This document shows, in pieces, positions 43,706 through 55,164 of a stretch of 64,000 nt of DNA. Every line of letters starts with the position of its first letter. Within the stretch, counting starts at the first letter, position 1. The DNA lies in contig JAKSZT010054565.1 of the NCBI GenBank assembly GCA_026826555.1, positions 7,797,551 to 7,861,550 of the forward strand, read 5' to 3'. Source of the DNA: Tolypeutes matacus (Eukaryota > Chordata > Mammalia > Cingulata > Chlamyphoridae). Made by a program: the position numbers and the translations under genes. The notes beneath the pieces were generated by a model, which saw only the letters and a program-made list of their open reading frames with translations, was not told the DNA's origin and searched no databases.

Positions 43706-44655
43706 TTCTTGAGTCAGTTCAGCTTCCTGTCCACCTTCTCCTGTTCCACCTGAATCTTCCTTTTGTGGAGGTGTCTGCAGGTCTGATAACCTTAGCTAAT
43801 GAAAAGATCAGTGGGGGCGAATATTATGGTGTCAGGTCACAGGACAGCAAGGGTTTGGGGAAGAGATGACATTCACTGACCCTCTCTGCTTACCCTGTTA
43901 AAGTCCTTGCTGAATGGGTCTGCTTGCAGGTTAATGAGGTACCTGTCCAAACCTCTGCTCTGGTTCTGTGCTGGGCACCTAGAGTAGAAAAGGCAGACCT
44001 GGACTCACCCATGAGGTGGTCCATGTTCCACTCAGCACATCAAGCTGGACTTCCCTTTCTAGTTTCCAAGACTGACCATCAGCCAGCCACAGATGGAATT
44101 GAATCCACTGGTCATGACCCCGTTCTGGATCTAATCACTTTGGGTGGAGAGACATGAAGCCTGGTTTGCTTACACAGGGCCACATGGAGTGAGAGAGAAG
44201 GAAGAGTGGTTCGTATCTAAGGAGAATGTGCTTTTACCTGAAGACAAGGAAAAAACTGCCATCTGCCCCACCCAGATGCATAGGTTGGGTCTGAGTCTAT
44301 GCAAAGGGAAACCACAGCTAATGGCTAAAAAGTTGTTTGCCTGAGCCATGGATTGTACACACTGTGAACGGGAATGGAAAAGAAGGAGCCTGCTCACTAT
44401 CTGTGGAGGAAAATTCAAGTTTTCCTTTGGGAGTCAAGAGCAGCAACATGTTGAATAAACCCTAGTATTCTCTTGCTGGCATGCACAGCACTGCTTGAGG
44501 TGAGCAACTACCCTTGAGGGGCTTTGGTGACCCTGGAAGAAGTGGAGAAGAAAATGAGGAACTGTGAGTACAGTCAGAAACCCCAGCAAGTCCCCCAAAG
44601 CACTAGGGGTGCATTAAGCAGGAAGCTGAGGTTCCAGATATAGGAAGGGACAAAC
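43706..44655. other. Unassigned sequence
   Basis: No gene recognised; 66-82 codon frames only. No named repeat. Confidence 0.5.
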
Positions 44656-44659
44656 CCAT

Positions 44660-44985
44660 CTGTCTTAGATTGCCACAAGGCTGTCTATGCAAAGTACCAG
44701 AAATGGGTTGGCTTTTATAATGGGGATTTTATTTAGGGTAAATGCTTACAGTTCCAAGGCTATGAAATGTCCAAATCAAAACACCATCAGAGATGACCCA
44801 GCAAGAGGGCAGAGAATCAACCTGAGTCATACCTCACTGATGTAGTCCAATCAAAAGCAATCTAATCAGGCTATCTAAAGTGAATCTAAAGAAATCAAAG
44901 GATACCACACCCACAAGAATAGATACATTTAAGAACATAATCTTTTGGGATTAAAAAAAGAACTTCAAACTGTCACACCATCTGA
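44660..44985 (+). repeat. Interspersed repeat, possibly xenarthran-type, internally deleted
   Basis: CTTAGATTGCCACAAGGCTG, GTACCAGAAATGGGTTGGC, GTTCCAAGGCTATGAAATGTCC and, near the end, ACACCCACAAGAATAGATAC and AACTTCAAACTGTCACACC look like the two ends of a several-hundred-bp repeat that I associate with xenarthran sequence. The family name is not known to me. Confidence 0.4.
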
Positions 44986-45109
44986 ATTTTCACCTTACCA
45001 TCATAAATGAATTTCCCTGTAGATCACAATCTTCCTAAGGGGAAAGCTATACCTTTCTTTTTTTTTCCTTGTTGCTGCACCTCTTGGACCCCCAAGTCTA
45101 GCTGAGCTG

Positions 45110-45330
45110 TAATAACTGCAGTGACATTAGTAGCCCTCATTTACTGTGTAGTGAGCTCTTTCTGTGCATTCTACCATTTAACCTTCTCTGCGGTATTTGA
45201 GTAAGTACTATTCTGTCCCTATTCCATAGATGAAGAAATGGAGGCTTAGAAAACTGCTCAAGATAACACAGCCTAGAAGCAGCAGAGCCAGCTTCTGTTC
45301 CAGATCTGTTGACTTGGCAGTCTCTGCTCA
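45110..45330 (+). mobile_element. MIR SINE, sense
   Basis: GAGTAAGTACTATTCTGTCC, CCATAGATGAAGAAATGGAGGC, AACTGCTCAAGATAACACAGCC and AGCAGCAGAGCCAGC follow the MIR consensus order. Confidence 0.85.
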
Positions 45331-45985
45331 CACCCACTGGCCTCTGCCACCTCTCCCCATAACTACCCACTGTCTCTGGAATGACCCTCTCCTTCTCTGT
45401 GCAGAGTCTTAAGAACTGTTTGATTCATTTCCAAAAGGAAATCTGAAAGAATTTGGGACTCTCAGCTGGAGCAGAAATGAATCTACCTTGTTTGGAAGAA
45501 AGGAATGCAAGTAGATCTCATGGTGTGCACAGCGAACAAGCTTGCAGGTATGTTGGGGGCTGCTTCATCTCCCCAGAATGAAATCACCCAGGATCCCTCA
45601 CTCCTTTGGCCAGCAATATGGAAATAATAAATGCTGTTGCTTGAAAGCACAGTTCCCCCTAAGTCATTGATGGAATGGACTGTTTCCAAGTACCTAAGAC
45701 TTTGAAACAGCAATCAAAGTTACAGCTAGAGAGCAACTAGAGGTATTGTACCTCACTAAAAAGCAATTATGACAATTAGCTGAGATAGAAGCATTTTTTT
45801 CCCATCACAACGTTCAAATTAAAAGCTACTATATTATAATAATGTAGTCTTATTTTCACAGGTGCAGTAATGATTGCACTAAAGATAATGGGACTCATAT
45901 TAGATCACAGAAAATAATTTCCCTGGTCATAAGTACTTATTAATGAACAACATGGTATAGTCAATTAAGGCACAGTAAAGAAGCA
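45331..45985. other. Unassigned sequence
   Basis: No gene or named repeat. Confidence 0.5.
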
Positions 45986-45989
45986 TGGC

Positions 45990-46560
45990 AGCTGATGATT
46001 GGTGAATTAGTCATTGGATCTAATCTTTGTTATTGGATCAAATACCTCTCAAATGGAATGGAAAAAAATTACAAATTTGATGAAAATAAATCACCTTTTG
46101 AGCATTCAAGCTTTTTGGTTGAGGCTTTGGTTAATGTAGGTGACAGCCCTTCCTGCCTGCTACTTGGCATGTGGTTATCGGGAGCCATTTGTAACACTCC
46201 CATTTTGTCTGTGAAAAGACATTTTAATTGAAAAATCATTTGCCCATAAAATTATTATCATCAATTCACATTCCACCAAAGGGCTGCATTATGACCATAA
46301 AACAATTTGCAAGTGGATTCATTTTACCCATTAAATCACTTTACATTATGCTATGAACAGGATGATTAAAGCAACTTAGCAATTTGTTGGCAAAGTAATT
46401 ACATTATTATGCATTTCATCCACACAGATACTTATACTAGTGAGTCCATTTGTCTTGTTGACAGAACATCTATATAAATATATTGGACAGAAAGCATTTT
46501 ATTTATTTTATGCAATTAATTTTATTTACCAAACACTTTTAAACTGAAGCTAATTTTTTT
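45990..46560. other. Candidate conserved non-coding element
   Basis: The strongest enhancer-like block in the window by composition: 570 bp free of recognised repeats, AT-rich, with many transcription-factor-like words (TTATGCATTTCATCC, AAGTAATTACATTATT, GACATTTTAATTG, CCATTAAATCAC, GCAGCTGATGATTGG, ACCATAAAAC). No coding potential. Conservation cannot be judged from one genome. Confidence 0.3.
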
Positions 46561-47295
46561 GTCACAGATATAGATTGGATTGTGGGACAAAATTAATCTT
46601 GCTTACATGTTCCATGCTCATAAATTTTCTCCAAACAACTACACAAGTTTGCAAACAAGTAAACAAAAATTGGGAGAAAATAATGGGTAAGAATAAAATA
46701 AAAACTTTAAAAAAGTAAGAGTTTATTAAACTCTTCTGTGTATCTAGGGGAAATAAAATCCAAAGATGCCTTGAAAATGAGGGAAGTAGAGACGGTGGTG
46801 GAAAAAGAAGGGCTTCTCCCCTCTGAAGGATTTGGCTGGGAAAAGCTTCATATGACTGCTTGAGCAGTTCTACAGCTAGTGTCTCTTCATAGCCAACTTC
46901 TTCCCATGGTGATAGAAATGGCTTCAGACCTTTTTGGAGCAAGTGCCAGGCTCCAAGTCAGGTCAGTCTTTGGGAGACAGCATTAACTTAGGCCAGTGAA
47001 GACCTCAGGACTCCCAAGTGGGTCCAAAGTTGGGGTTTAAGGGATTTTGTGAAAGAAGGTTTCCAAAATGAGTATCCTAAAACCAAATGTGGGGACCAGA
47101 AAATGACCTGTTTTCAGGCCCATATGTTTGCCCCTGGAAGTTCCAGGTCTGGAACTGAAGTGTTTTTTTTCCTGCATGAGCCTGCATTCCTTGTTCAGGA
47201 CTCCAAAATCATCCACACAGCAGGATGTCTGAGTGTCTGTCCAATACACTCTCATAGCATGGGCCTGCAAACGGCGCACACAGTCATCATTCTGG
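46561..47295. other. Unassigned sequence
   Basis: No gene. A 126-codon minus-strand frame (46562-46942) shows no domain. Confidence 0.5.
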
Positions 47296-47299
47296 AGTC

Positions 47300-47450
47300 A
47301 TTCCCTCGTTATTCAACACATATTTTCTAAGCACCTCACAAGAGATACAGGGGTGAACAAAACCCTGCCTTCAATGAGCTGACCATCCTGCTGGAGGAAT
47401 CAGGCAGGTAAATAGGAAATTAAGGTACAGTAAGGTAAGGAGTGCCTGTA
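47300..47450 (-). mobile_element. L2 3' end, antisense
   Basis: TTCAACACATATTTTCTAAGCACC, GATACAGGGGTGAACAAAACC and CCTGCCTTCAATGAGCTGACC. Probably resumes after the L1 insertion, near 47757. Confidence 0.6.
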
Positions 47451-47454
47451 TGGT

Positions 47455-47755
47455 GAGGCAATAGTTCTGTGTCCTGATTGTGGTGGTGTTTATAATATTC
47501 ATGTGATAAAATGTCATAAAACAAAAAAAAAAAATGTACCAAAAAAATAATTGCATGCAAAAATGGGAGAAATTAGAGTAGGGTCTGTAATCTAGTAATT
47601 AATGATATTGTTCTGGTGTCACTTTTCTCAGTTTGATAATGTTTTATAGTTATATAAAATATTACCATTGGGGGAAGCTGGGTGGTAGATTCTTAGTACC
47701 ATTTTTGCACTCCCATGAGTCTTTAACTATTTTCAAATAAAATGTCAAAAAAGAA
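47455..47755 (+). mobile_element. Old L1 3' UTR, sense
   Basis: GTGTCCTGATTGTGGTGGTG, ATTACCATTGGGGGAAGCTGG and a TTTTCAAATAAAATGTC tail fit an L1M-type 3' UTR. It appears inserted in an L2. Confidence 0.7.
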
Positions 47756-47756
47756 A

Positions 47757-48705
47757 GATCCTACGTGCACAGCACTGTGATGAGGAAATTCAGGGAGATA
47801 TACAAGTACAAAGAAATGCTGGATTCTTGGGGGCGACAAGGAGGAAGGCATATCTTAGCCAAAGTTAGTGGATTTAAATGCTCACGGGGGTCAAGCAGGG
47901 AGGGAAAATAAGTGAATCATGGAGGTGTGGGGCAATAAGAATGGAAGCAACTGGAGAACCTACCCAGTCTCAAGGCATTCAGGGGCAACTTATTTTAAAA
48001 TTCCTGCAATCTTTTGGCTAAGCTGAGACTTAACGGAGATTTAGGAGCTATTCAGATAAAGGGTGTTAGACCAAGTGTCAAGAGGAGAGGAAAGGAAACC
48101 CTCCATGATGAATTCTGGGGGGATGAGTGGGGAAGAATCAGATACTTTCTAGGCATGTGCTGTGAGCCCTGGGAAGAATGTTTGGCTATATCTGTGACCA
48201 GGTCACTGCAGGCCCTTCATGGATCTTCCTGGTTCATTGATCTCAAAGGCTCTGCAGCACCCATGTCTCTAGGCTTCTCCCCATAAAACACATTTTTCCT
48301 GTTCTCCCAGGACCCTGCCAGGTGGTATCAGGTTGATCAGGACAACCACAACTTAAGGCTCTACTCCCTCTCAGCTGATCCAAACTCTAATGGTGGACTT
48401 TCTGACCCCAGGCCAGCTGGTAGGTGAATACTTAGACTAGAAGCTTTTGCCCATCAAGTCCTCACTCTAATTCCATTTGTCCAAATCACACAACTCAAGC
48501 AACTGACACTCCATGAAATGCTCACCCCAACCTCTGCCCTCCAGGAGCATTTTTTTTTTTCACATAGTAATCTAGTTTTTCAGTCTTATAAAAATCTTCC
48601 ACCTGTAGACAAAGACTGAACAAATTGTCAACTTATTCATACTTTGTAAAATCAAAATAGTTGAAGGCTCTAGGGTCCACTGCAAAACAGCCCTAGATAT
48701 AAGAA
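47757..48705. other. Unassigned sequence, L2-like at its start
   Basis: The first ~80 bp (ACAGCACTGTGATGAGGAAATTC) may continue the antisense L2. The rest shows no gene or named repeat; a 90-codon frame at 48014-48286 has no domain. Confidence 0.45.
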
Positions 48706-48707
48706 AA

Positions 48708-48955
48708 GTGACAGCTGATATTATTGGGTGTTCCAGTGTACCAAGCACTCTTGATATATATTTTTATATAATGCACACAGCAACCCTATGGAGGCTGATA
48801 CTATTTATCACCATGTACCTCTTACAGATAAGGAGGTAGAGGAACAAAAAGGTTGAATCACTTGCTCAAGTTTACACAGTCAGTATGTATCAGTGCCAAG
48901 ATCTAAATCCAGTTCTGTTTAATTCCAGAGTCTGAGTATTGACCACAACACTTTC
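48708..48955 (+). mobile_element. MIR SINE, sense
   Basis: GTGTACCAAGCACTCTTGATA, GCACACAGCAACCCTATGGAGGC, TTACAGATAAGGAGG, ACTTGCTCAAGTTTACACAG, and a GATCTAAATCCAGTTCTG end. Confidence 0.85.
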
Positions 48956-49285
48956 TCTTCCACTAAAAAACCAACTCTTCACTTCTCTCGCCTGAACATC
49001 TCCACTCATCTTTTGCAACTACTGGCCACTTCCCTGCTTCCTACATTAGATCTAAGGGAGACGAGTAGACTGGGGGTGGTGCCCCAGTGATTCATGCAGA
49101 CACACCTTCCTGACCTTTATGATTCACCTGGAAGGCAAATGCATCCCTTGATATCCCTTGGACCAAGGACAAAATCCCTCAGTAGCCCTTTTGTAAATAT
49201 ATGGGAGCTTTTTTATATATAACTTTTTATTTTAAAGAAGTTTTAGATAGCCACATTAACACAATATTGGGGTGATATTTCTCTC
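48956..49285. other. Unassigned sequence
   Basis: No gene. TTTTTATATATAACTTTTTATTTT near 49212 may be an old LINE edge. Confidence 0.4.
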
Positions 49286-49289
49286 ACTT

Positions 49290-49780
49290 AAGAAAATAAA
49301 TGGGAAAAGGGCTCTTGCTTACAGTATATTAAGTTACTTTAAGTTACTGGAATCCATTTGTAAATGAATTTTCCTGGAAAATTTGAATATGGATAAAGGT
49401 ATTTTACTCATCAGCCTGGCACTTTCCTAAAATATCCTCCAAATGAAACATCAGCGAGGAGAGCAGCATATGTTTTCATCTCCACTATGGGCTTTTTATG
49501 AAATGTAAGCACCACATTATTACTGATTCCTGGAAAAATAGGTCATTATGAGTCTTAAAGAACTTATAACATCGAAAATTAGGTTTTAAAGGAAATTATT
49601 CTTCCCCATTCCATCCTATCTCATCCCATCCCATCTCTGAAAATTAAATGAGAAGTTCCAAAAGCCAAATTCATTAACAAGAGGCATTCCATGAGTCTAA
49701 TTAGATGTACTGTTGTTTTGATTTTCATGAAAATAAAAGCATCATGGAAAGTACTGTGCCAGTTATATTACATGTGAAAT
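49290..49780. other. Candidate conserved non-coding element
   Basis: AT-rich, repeat-free block with CTAATTAGATG, TTCATTAACAAG, CCATTTGTAAATG and TTTTATGAAATG words. Includes a short (CCCAT)n-like patch at 49605-49635. Composition only. Confidence 0.25.
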
Positions 49781-49914
49781 TAGATTCATATAAAGTTGGT
49801 GATTTAGGCCTCATAGCACCAATCCATCTGGTCATTGCATTTGGAGACCCAGCCAATTACTCGCATGTTAAACATGAAACAAGGGCCAAGGATTTCATCG
49901 TAAGTCAGGGCTTG

Positions 49915-50112
49915 AGGGGGAATGTAGAGATATCAATGTTGGCTACACATTAACATTACCTGGAGTACACATTAAAACAAAGGTGCTTGGAAAGCATCCT
50001 CCAAAATTCTGGTTTAGCAACCCCAAAGTGAGACCCAGGAATCTGCATTTTTTACCAAGCATCCAACTTATTCAGGTACAGAAGGCTCTGAACCTGGGGA
50101 CCACTATTCTAT
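49915..50112 (+). mobile_element. MER5-like hAT-Charlie element
   Basis: TGGCTACACATTAACATTACCTGG, AAAATTCTGGTTTAGCAACC, GAGACCCAGGAATCTGC and GAACCTGGGGACCACTATTC match MER5-group order. Confidence 0.65.
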
Positions 50113-50714
50113 CCATTTAGTCAGGCTACAGCAGAGTTGGCTACAGCCCAAACACTCCATACTGAGGTTGGCCCAAATCCTGATTCACCTGGTGACACTG
50201 GTTCATAGATGGTCTGGCTCTGTCCCAATCCAAAATACTCCTCCAGTTTTGAATTTCTAATACTTGAGTCTATGATCATTGAGAAATTTAAGATCTTGTA
50301 TTATTCCAGTGTTTAGTATTTAAAGTCTTTTCTATATCTTCTCATCTTTAAAAAAGAGATAAAAATGGTGCCTATCCTTTAAGGTATAATGAGGATTAAT
50401 GTGGTAGCCTAAGTAAAGAATTGGGATGTAATATGTGTTCAATAAATCCTGGCTATTATAATTCTTGACTCTGATCCAATATAAATCAGGAAGAATAATT
50501 AATTGTCTACTTTATAAAGGAGCACTATCTTGTTATTAAGGTTAAATTAATTCTTTATCTTTGTACAGAATTCAGGGGCTCCAGTGATTTCTGACATATG
50601 GAGGGATGCTGAACCAGTGTGTGCATTTGCTTATCTTTTAGAAATGACGTGAGACATTGATCCTCAGATTCCAAACCCTGACCTTCCTAGCCACCCAAAA
50701 AAGGACTAGCAAAT
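50113..50714. other. Unassigned sequence
   Basis: No gene. A weak MIR-like patch (AAAAAAGAGATAAAAATGGTGCC through ATAATGAGGATTAATG and TGTGTTCAATAAATCC) at 50330-50450 is probably a diverged antisense MIR. Confidence 0.45.
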
Positions 50715-51190
50715 AACCAAGCACATTTCCAACAACCACTTTATTCATAATAACCAAAAATTGGAAACAACTCAGCTGTCCATCAGCAGGAAAGCGAACA
50801 AATAGATTTTGTGTATTTGTATAATGGAATATGACACGGGAATAGAAAAGGATAAACTACTGACAAACATAACAACATGGTGAATCTCATAGAAATTAAG
50901 TTGAGCAAAATAAGCTAAACACAAAAGAGTGCATAATGTATGATTCCATTAATGTGAAGCTCAACAACAGGCAAAACTACTCTGTGGGGATAAAAGTCAG
51001 GCCGTGGTTACCTCTGGGGATATTAACTGGGAAGAAGTAAGAGGGAACCTTCTGGGGAGCTGGAACTGTTTTATATCTTGTTGCTGCTTACGTAGACAAA
51101 ATTTAATTGAGCTGTACATTTAAGATTAGTGCATTTTAGAAATTTTACTAGATGCATTATATACTATTTTTTAAAAATTAAAAGCATAAG
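50715..51190 (+). mobile_element. Old L1 3' end, sense
   Basis: CTTTATTCATAATAACCAAAAATTGG, TCCATCAGCAGGAAAGCG, TGTATAATGGAATATGAC, ACAAAAGAGTGCATAATG, GTTACCTCTGGGGATATTAAC and GAGCTGTACATTTAAGATTAG follow the L1M ORF2 end and 3' UTR. 5'-truncated. Confidence 0.8.
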
Positions 51191-51194
51191 ATGC

Positions 51195-51755
51195 CTTTAA
51201 ATGCCAGTTCTAAGTGATATTTTGCAACTATGTGTGAGCCTTGGCTTCCCGTTGAAACGGAGATGGTACAAAGTTCACGGTGGGAACAATGCAGAATGAG
51301 AAAAAATTTTGTCCCATCTTATCCCTCAATTTCCCACTCACTATCCCCGCCCCCACCCCCCACAATATTTCCAGCATTCTTTTCAAGGCAGCTGATGATT
51401 ATTTTATAATCATTAATCAGATCATTCATTCCACTGCCTGATTTCTCTGACAAAGCATTTTTTCCCAAATATACAAAGTAAATTTATCCCTTTCCAATGC
51501 TATCCAATTACTCCTTCTCTTAGCACCACTGTCGAACACAAGATGAATAGCTCTTAGCTCAGGGTTGGATGTCGCTTCTATCCCGAAGCTAATTAGGGAA
51601 TTGCATTTGTTTAGTCTCATGACAACCAAGATCAACCACAGACTCTCTGATAACTTGTAAAATAGCCAGAGTAATGGGCTTGAAAATTTTGCCTCAGGAA
51701 AGATTTCCAGTTGAGGAAAGCAGTAAAAGCCTCCTATTTATCCATTGCCAAACTG
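51195..51755. other. Unassigned sequence with C-rich patch
   Basis: No gene. A C-rich run (CCCCGCCCCCACCCCCC) lies at about 51345-51361 and a CpG-bearing stretch at 51245-51290. Confidence 0.5.
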
Positions 51756-51759
51756 TATC

Positions 51760-52640
51760 CCTCTTGATTTCATTCAAACCTCATCTCTCTTCAGATGCTT
51801 TTCTAAAAAATGATATCCTGATTGTGGTTAACAGTACAAATACAAGAATGTTCCTCTATAACAAAGTGTTAAGAATATGAAGTTACATGGGAAAAATACA
51901 ACTAATGTAACATATAGACTATAGTTAAAAGTAATATTGAAATGGCAAAAATGGTACAATATCAACGCTAAGGGTCAATAATAGGGAGTTATAGAGGATA
52001 TGGAATTTTTCCTTTTGGAGACGTTAAAACGTTCTGAAATGGAGTGAGCTGATGACAGCACAACTCTGTGATGAAACTGCGAGCCACTGAGTCTACACGT
52101 TGGATTGATTGTACAAGGCAGAGGACACTATAACTCGGTCAACCCCATGATGAATGATAGACTGTGGTTAGCTACAATATGAGAACATTCTCTCATGAAC
52201 TGTAAAAAATATACAATACTAATAAATTATGTTAGTAATAGAATAGTTTGTGAAAAAATACACCAAAAATAAGCCATGGTCTATAGATAGCAGTAATACT
52301 ATGATTGTGTTCTTTCATCATTTGTAACAAATGTGTCACAACAATGTAAGGAGTTGGTGGTAGGGCAATGTATGGGAATCCTGTATGGTATGCAGGATTG
52401 TTTTGTTAGCTCATAACTTCTCAAATTAAAAAAAAAAAAGGCATTGAAGCCTACTCTGACCACTCCATTTAAAATTTTATATTCCCCCTCCTCCTGTGTT
52501 CCTAATCCCACTTTCTCAACTCTAATTTATTTTATATAACACCACATTCTAACATACTATATGATTTATTTATTGTTTCTTTCCCCGCTAGAGTGTAAAC
52601 TCCATGAGGGAAGGGGTTTTTTATCAGTAATGATTACATT
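51760..52640 (+). mobile_element. L2 fragment, sense, split by L1 3' UTR
   Basis: TCAAACCTCATCTCTCTTCAG (51776) and, after the L1, AAGCCTACTCTGACCACTCC, TTAAAATTTTATATTCCCCC and GCTAGAGTGTAAACTCCATG are successive L2 3' UTR words. The gap is filled by 51833-52437. Confidence 0.65.
51833..52437 (+). mobile_element. L1 3' UTR (xenarthran-type), sense, inserted in L2
   Basis: TTAACAGTACAAATACAAGAATG, TAACATATAGACTATAG, GCCATGGTCTATAGATAGC, AACAAATGTGTCACAACAATG, GGGCAATGTATGGGAATCC and GTTAGCTCATAACTTCTC, then A12. It is the sense counterpart of the antisense 3' UTR at 3705-4400. 5'-truncated, no coding part. Confidence 0.8.
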
Positions 52641-52679
52641 TTTAAAGCAAAATATTGCACAGGTTCACTAAAGACAATT

Positions 52680-53372
52680 ATGTTAGACTAACTTTACTTC
52701 TTTTTGGATAGGATTATTAGATTGTGGGTCAGGGTCAGCATAACTGGCTTTCAGCCAGCCGTATGTTTTACAACCTTTCTCTATATTGGCAAGGGAGAAT
52801 GTGGGCCAGATAACCATACAATGAGGTGGATATGTGATTGGTTGAGTGACACCTCTAAACATTAATGAATAATGAATTGATGACAACTTAGAGAGAAGTT
52901 TCTAGTGACATGACAAAGATCACTGTCCATTCTTTTGTAATGATGTGAATGAAAATATGTTTAACAAATTTTTGGATGAAGTGAATTTTTAAGGTTAATT
53001 TATTGAAAATAATATTTCTGACTGAAATAATGGGCCAAGGCTAGTATGATAATTTTTTTAAATATTTTATATTCTAACATGATAATTTAACATAACTTGA
53101 TGTGAAGTCCTATATATGGTTTCAAACACCATCTGCCTAATTATAGGGGTGGAGATAAAGCTGAATGAAAGCAGTTTAGGTTTTTAAATTACTGTAATAG
53201 ACTCAATGTGGATATAAAAGAGAAATGATTTTTTTTTTATATGTGATTTTTTTAAAAAGCCTTCCATAGAATCATAGGCTGGACTAACAGGAAAAGGAGG
53301 TTTCAGAAGAGGTAGGACATTATTTTTACTTAAACTACACCTGGAGTATTGTATTGAGTTTTGTATATTACA
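52680..53372 (+). mobile_element. L3/CR1 LINE fragment, sense
   Basis: GGTGGATATGTGATTGGTTGAG, GACAACTTAGAGAGAAGTTTCTAG, AATAATGGGCCAAGG, GTGAAGTCCTATATATGG and TAAACTACACCTGGAGTATTG keep the order of the CR1-like L3 reverse-transcriptase 3' part. Heavily decayed. Confidence 0.65.
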
Positions 53373-53590
53373 TTTAAAAATAAGTCAGAAAACAGAAAAT
53401 AACAAGTGTTGGTGAGGATATGGAGTAATTGAAACTCTTGTACATTGCTGGTGGAAATGTAGAATGGTACCATTGTGAAAAACAATGGTAGTTCCTTAAA
53501 ATGTTAAACATAGAATTACCATAAACCCAGCAATTCCATACAGAAATATAATGCAAAAGAATTGAAAATAATCAAACAGATACTTGTACA

Positions 53591-54018
53591 TTGTGATGGC
53601 TAGACTCATGTGTCAGTTTGGCCAGGTTATGGTCAAGCAAGCACTGGAAAAATTGTACTGTCAGGACATTTTGAGGACTTAAATCTTCAGTGACTTGACG
53701 GCATCTATGGCTGGTTATATCTACAATCATCTGAGGAGACTGCTTTCAGCAATGAGACACGTCTCATCCAATCAGTTGAAGGCCTTAAAAGGAGAAGAGA
53801 TTTCATCAGTCAGAAGAGAGAATTTCCAATTCTACTTCAGACAGCCAGCTTCACCTGGAGAACTTATCAAGGACCTTCATCAGGGTTCCTGTTTTGCAGC
53901 CTGCCCTATGGAATTTGTACTCATGCATCCCCATGGTTGCATGAGACGATTTTATAAAATTTCATAATATTTATATCTCTCTTGTTGACTCTTTATCTCT
54001 AGAGAACCCTGACATAAC
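53591..54018 (+). mobile_element. ~430-bp repeat inserted in L1, family uncertain
   Basis: Begins TTGTGATGGCTAGACTCATG, contains CCAATCAGTTGAAGGCCTT and GCAGCCTGCCCTATGGAATTT, and ends CTCTAGAGAACCCTGACATAAC. A similar sequence is common in placental genomes, but I cannot name it securely (non-autonomous LTR or DNA element). Flanked by an 11-bp repeat with three transitions (53580-53590 and 54019-54029). The 90-codon frame at 53695-53967 is part of the repeat. Confidence 0.65.
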
Positions 54019-54043
54019 ATACCTGTATGAACATACCTGTATG
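54016..54043. repeat. 14-bp exact tandem duplication
   Basis: AACATACCTGTATG occurs twice without spacer at the right junction of the inserted repeat. Confidence 0.95.
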
Positions 54044-54504
54044 TTCATAGCAGCACTAGTCACAATAGCCAAATGCCCATCTACTAATAAATGATAAACA
54101 AAATATGATATATCAATACAATGGAATATTATTCAGACATACAAAGGAGTAAATTTCTGATACATACTACAACACGGATGAGCCTTGAAAACATTATGCT
54201 ATGTAATAGAAGCCAGACACAAAAGGTGACAAATTGTATGATTCCATTTATATGAAATATCTAAAATAGGAAAATCCACACAGACAGAAAGCAGACTAGT
54301 TGTTACCAGGGGCAGACAGGGGATAGGAGTGACTACTTATAAGGTATGGGTTTTCCTTTTGGGGATGTTATGGGGTTTGGGGTGATAAAAATGTATTGGA
54401 ACTAGAGGCAATTGTTGCAAAATGTATTAAATGCCACTGAACTGTACACTTAAAATGAATGATTATATGTTATGTGAATGTTATCTTAATTTTTTAAAAA
54501 AATG

Positions 54505-55090
54505 AGTCAGTACATATAGTTCAATTGAATAGAATTGAGAGTTTAAAAATAAATCATTACATTTATGGCCAATTGTCTTTTGACAAGAGTACCAAGACAA
54601 TTCAACAGGGATAAGAAGAGTATTTTCAACAAATGATGCTCCACATGCAAAAAAATTGAAGTTGGATGCATTTCTCACACCACACACAAAAGTTAACTCA
54701 AAATGGATCATAGACCTAAATTTAAGAGCTAAAATTATAAAATTCTTAGAAGGCATTATAGGTAAATCTTCATGACTTTGGGTTAGGCAATGCTTTCTTA
54801 AATATGAACACAAAAGCGTAAGCAACAAAGAGAAACATAGATAAATTGGATTTCATCAAAATTAAAAACTTTTGCTCTTCAAAAATGTCATCAAGAAAGT
54901 GAAAGAACAACCCACAAAACAGGAAAAAATATTCGCAAGTAATCTATCTTATAAGGAACTTGTTTCTAGAATATATAAAGAGCACTTACAACTCAATAAT
55001 AAAAAGACAAATAACCCAATTAAGTAATGGTACTTGGTGAATTTTATGGCATGTGAATTACATGCTAATAAAACTGTTTGAAAAAAAAGA
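54505..55090 (+). mobile_element. Second old L1 ORF2 fragment with internal deletion, sense
   Basis: Encodes [19 protein letters not shown], [22 protein letters not shown] and DKLDFIKIKNFC-like ORF2 blocks with frameshifts, up to about 55022. It then jumps to a 3' UTR end (GTGAATTTTATGGCATGTG, CTAATAAAACTGTTTG). Its ORF2 region lies upstream of that in the preceding L1, so it is a separate insertion. Confidence 0.8.
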
Positions 55091-55164
55091 GATATCCTTA
55101 GCTAAACTCACAAAATCTATCTACAAGTAGAGAAGACTCACTTGACTCTACGATCATATAGCAC

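Larger units (their letters stand above)
53373..54500 (+). mobile_element. Old L1 ORF2 C-terminus and 3' UTR, sense, split by another element
   Basis: ATAACAAGTGTTGGTGAGG, CATTGCTGGTGGAAATGTAG and CCCAGCAATTCCATAC precede the break at 53590. After it come TGTTCATAGCAGCACTAG, TACAATGGAATATTATTCAG, ATGAGCCTTGAAAACATTATG, GGGGATGTTATGGGG and CTGAACTGTACACTTAAAATG. Frames are broken. L1M-type. Confidence 0.85.
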
